The notes under the pieces are model-generated. The model saw only the letters and a program-made list of their open reading frames with translations, was not told the origin of the DNA and did not search any database. Shown here piece by piece: positions 63,426 to 64,000 of a DNA stretch of 64,000 nt. Source of the stretch: Loktanella sp. (GTDB lineage: Bacteria > Pseudomonadota > Alphaproteobacteria > Rhodobacterales > Rhodobacteraceae); contig JAFPBO010000022.1 of the NCBI GenBank assembly GCA_017390475.1, positions 124,001 to 188,000 on the forward strand, read 5' to 3'. Every line of letters starts with the position of its first letter. Within the stretch, counting starts at the first letter, position 1. Both the position numbers and the translations under genes were made by a program.

Positions 63426-64000
63426 TGGCGATCCAAGCGTCGGAAATCTCTGCGATCCTGAAGGACCAGATCAAGAACTTCGGTCAAGAAGCTGAAGTGG
63501 CCGAAGTGGGCCGTGTGCTCAGCGTCGGCGACGGGATTGCCCGCGTTTACGGGCTGGACAATGTGCAGGCCGGTGAAATGGTCGAATTCCCCGGTGGTAT
63601 CCGCGGGATGGCATTGAACCTCGAAACCGACAATGTCGGCGTCGTGATCTTCGGCACCGACCGCGCGATCAAGGAAGGCGACCTTGTCAAGCGGACCAAA
63701 TCCATCGTGGACGTACCCGTCGGTGACGAATTGCTGGGCCGCGTTGTAGATGGCCTTGGCAACCCGCTCGATGGCAAAGGCCCGGTCAACACCACCGCCC
63801 GCGCTGTCGCCGACAGCAAGGCCCCCGGCATCATCCCGCGCAAATCGGTGCATGAGCCGATGGCGACTGGTCTGAAATCCGTCGATGCGATGATCCCGAT
63901 TGGCCGTGGCCAGCGCGAATTGATCATCGGTGACCGTCAGACCGGCAAAACCGCCGTGGCGCTGGATACGATCCTGAACCAGAAATCGTACAACGACGCC
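63425..64000 (+). CDS. atpA: ATP synthase F1 subunit alpha (5' part)
   Basis: The first 192 codons of the alpha subunit; the gene continues beyond the window. It begins [20 protein letters not shown], has the N-terminal barrel ([19 protein letters not shown]) and reaches the Walker A motif GDRQTGKT. Together with atpH it marks the start of the atpHAGDC operon typical of Rhodobacteraceae. Confidence 0.97.
   Translation, partial: MAIQASEISAILKDQIKNFGQEAEVAEVGRVLSVGDGIARVYGLDNVQAGEMVEFPGGIRGMALNLETDNVGVVIFGTDRAIKEGDLVKRTKSIVDVPVGDELLGRVVDGLGNPLDGKGPVNTTARAVADSKAPGIIPRKSVHEPMATGLKSVDAMIPIGRGQRELIIGDRQTGKTAVALDTILNQKSYNDA

Overview
The window is about 64 kb of densely packed, GC-rich chromosome from an alphaproteobacterium, almost certainly a member of the Rhodobacteraceae (Roseobacter group). 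The signs are lineage-typical families (DUF2125, DUF4170, DUF1674, DUF3775, DUF2793, DUF3833), a Rhodobacter-type porin, an RpoE/ChrR pair of the singlet-oxygen type, and the gene order rsmB - heparinase-like - purH - lspA - lipoprotein - M16 - M16. I saw no tRNA, rRNA, CRISPR array, insertion sequence or prophage. Most of the content is core chromosome with a few accessory genes.

Layout. 0-9 kb: mutY, a DciA-like DUF721 gene and a DsbA-type thioredoxin face a minus-strand operon pmbA - cysQ - DUF4170 - KDO-transferase-like - lpxK (lipid A and envelope), followed by a DUF2125 protein. 9-12 kb: an SDR - crotonase - flavoprotein operon with 4-nt overlaps. 12-18 kb: a 67-aa exported peptide with a strong terminator, leuS - lptE - holA, and the major porin. 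18-27 kb: yggS - rluA-type synthase; an MhqO/MhqD-like pair, an aldehyde dehydrogenase and a 1-Cys peroxiredoxin; an outer-membrane beta-barrel; pnp. 27-34 kb: rpsO and truB, separated by an RTX-repeat protein, a haloacetate-dehalogenase-like hydrolase and DUF1643; then a rimB-like - rimK - aspartoacylase-like operon. 34-39 kb: a lipoprotein, recQ, small secreted proteins, a phosphatase and a GST.

39-45.4 kb is the most coherent system: rpoE - chrR diverges from a five-gene operon (FAD oxidoreductase, DUF1365, MFS, DUF3833, SDR). Two back-to-back TGATCC-N18-TAA promoters sit in the 123 bp between the first operon gene and the upstream-most possible rpoE start. This matches what is known of the Rhodobacter sphaeroides singlet-oxygen response, where the equivalent operon acts on membrane fatty acids.

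45.4-64 kb: rmuC, mutL, an active/inactive M16 protease pair, a very short BamF-like lipoprotein, lspA, purH, a heparinase-like protein, rsmB, a DUF1674 (SDHAF4-like) gene, a Wza-type export lipoprotein convergent with a large RTX-repeat protein, galE, DUF2793, and the start of the ATP synthase operon (atpH, atpA truncated by the window end).

Several genes look ordinary by family but are odd in detail. The crotonase lacks both catalytic glutamates. The KDO-transferase-like protein lacks the Gly-Glu catalytic motif. The dehalogenase-like hydrolase keeps nearly the whole fluoroacetate-dehalogenase active site. Two palindromic repeats contain the stop codons of truB and rmuC.
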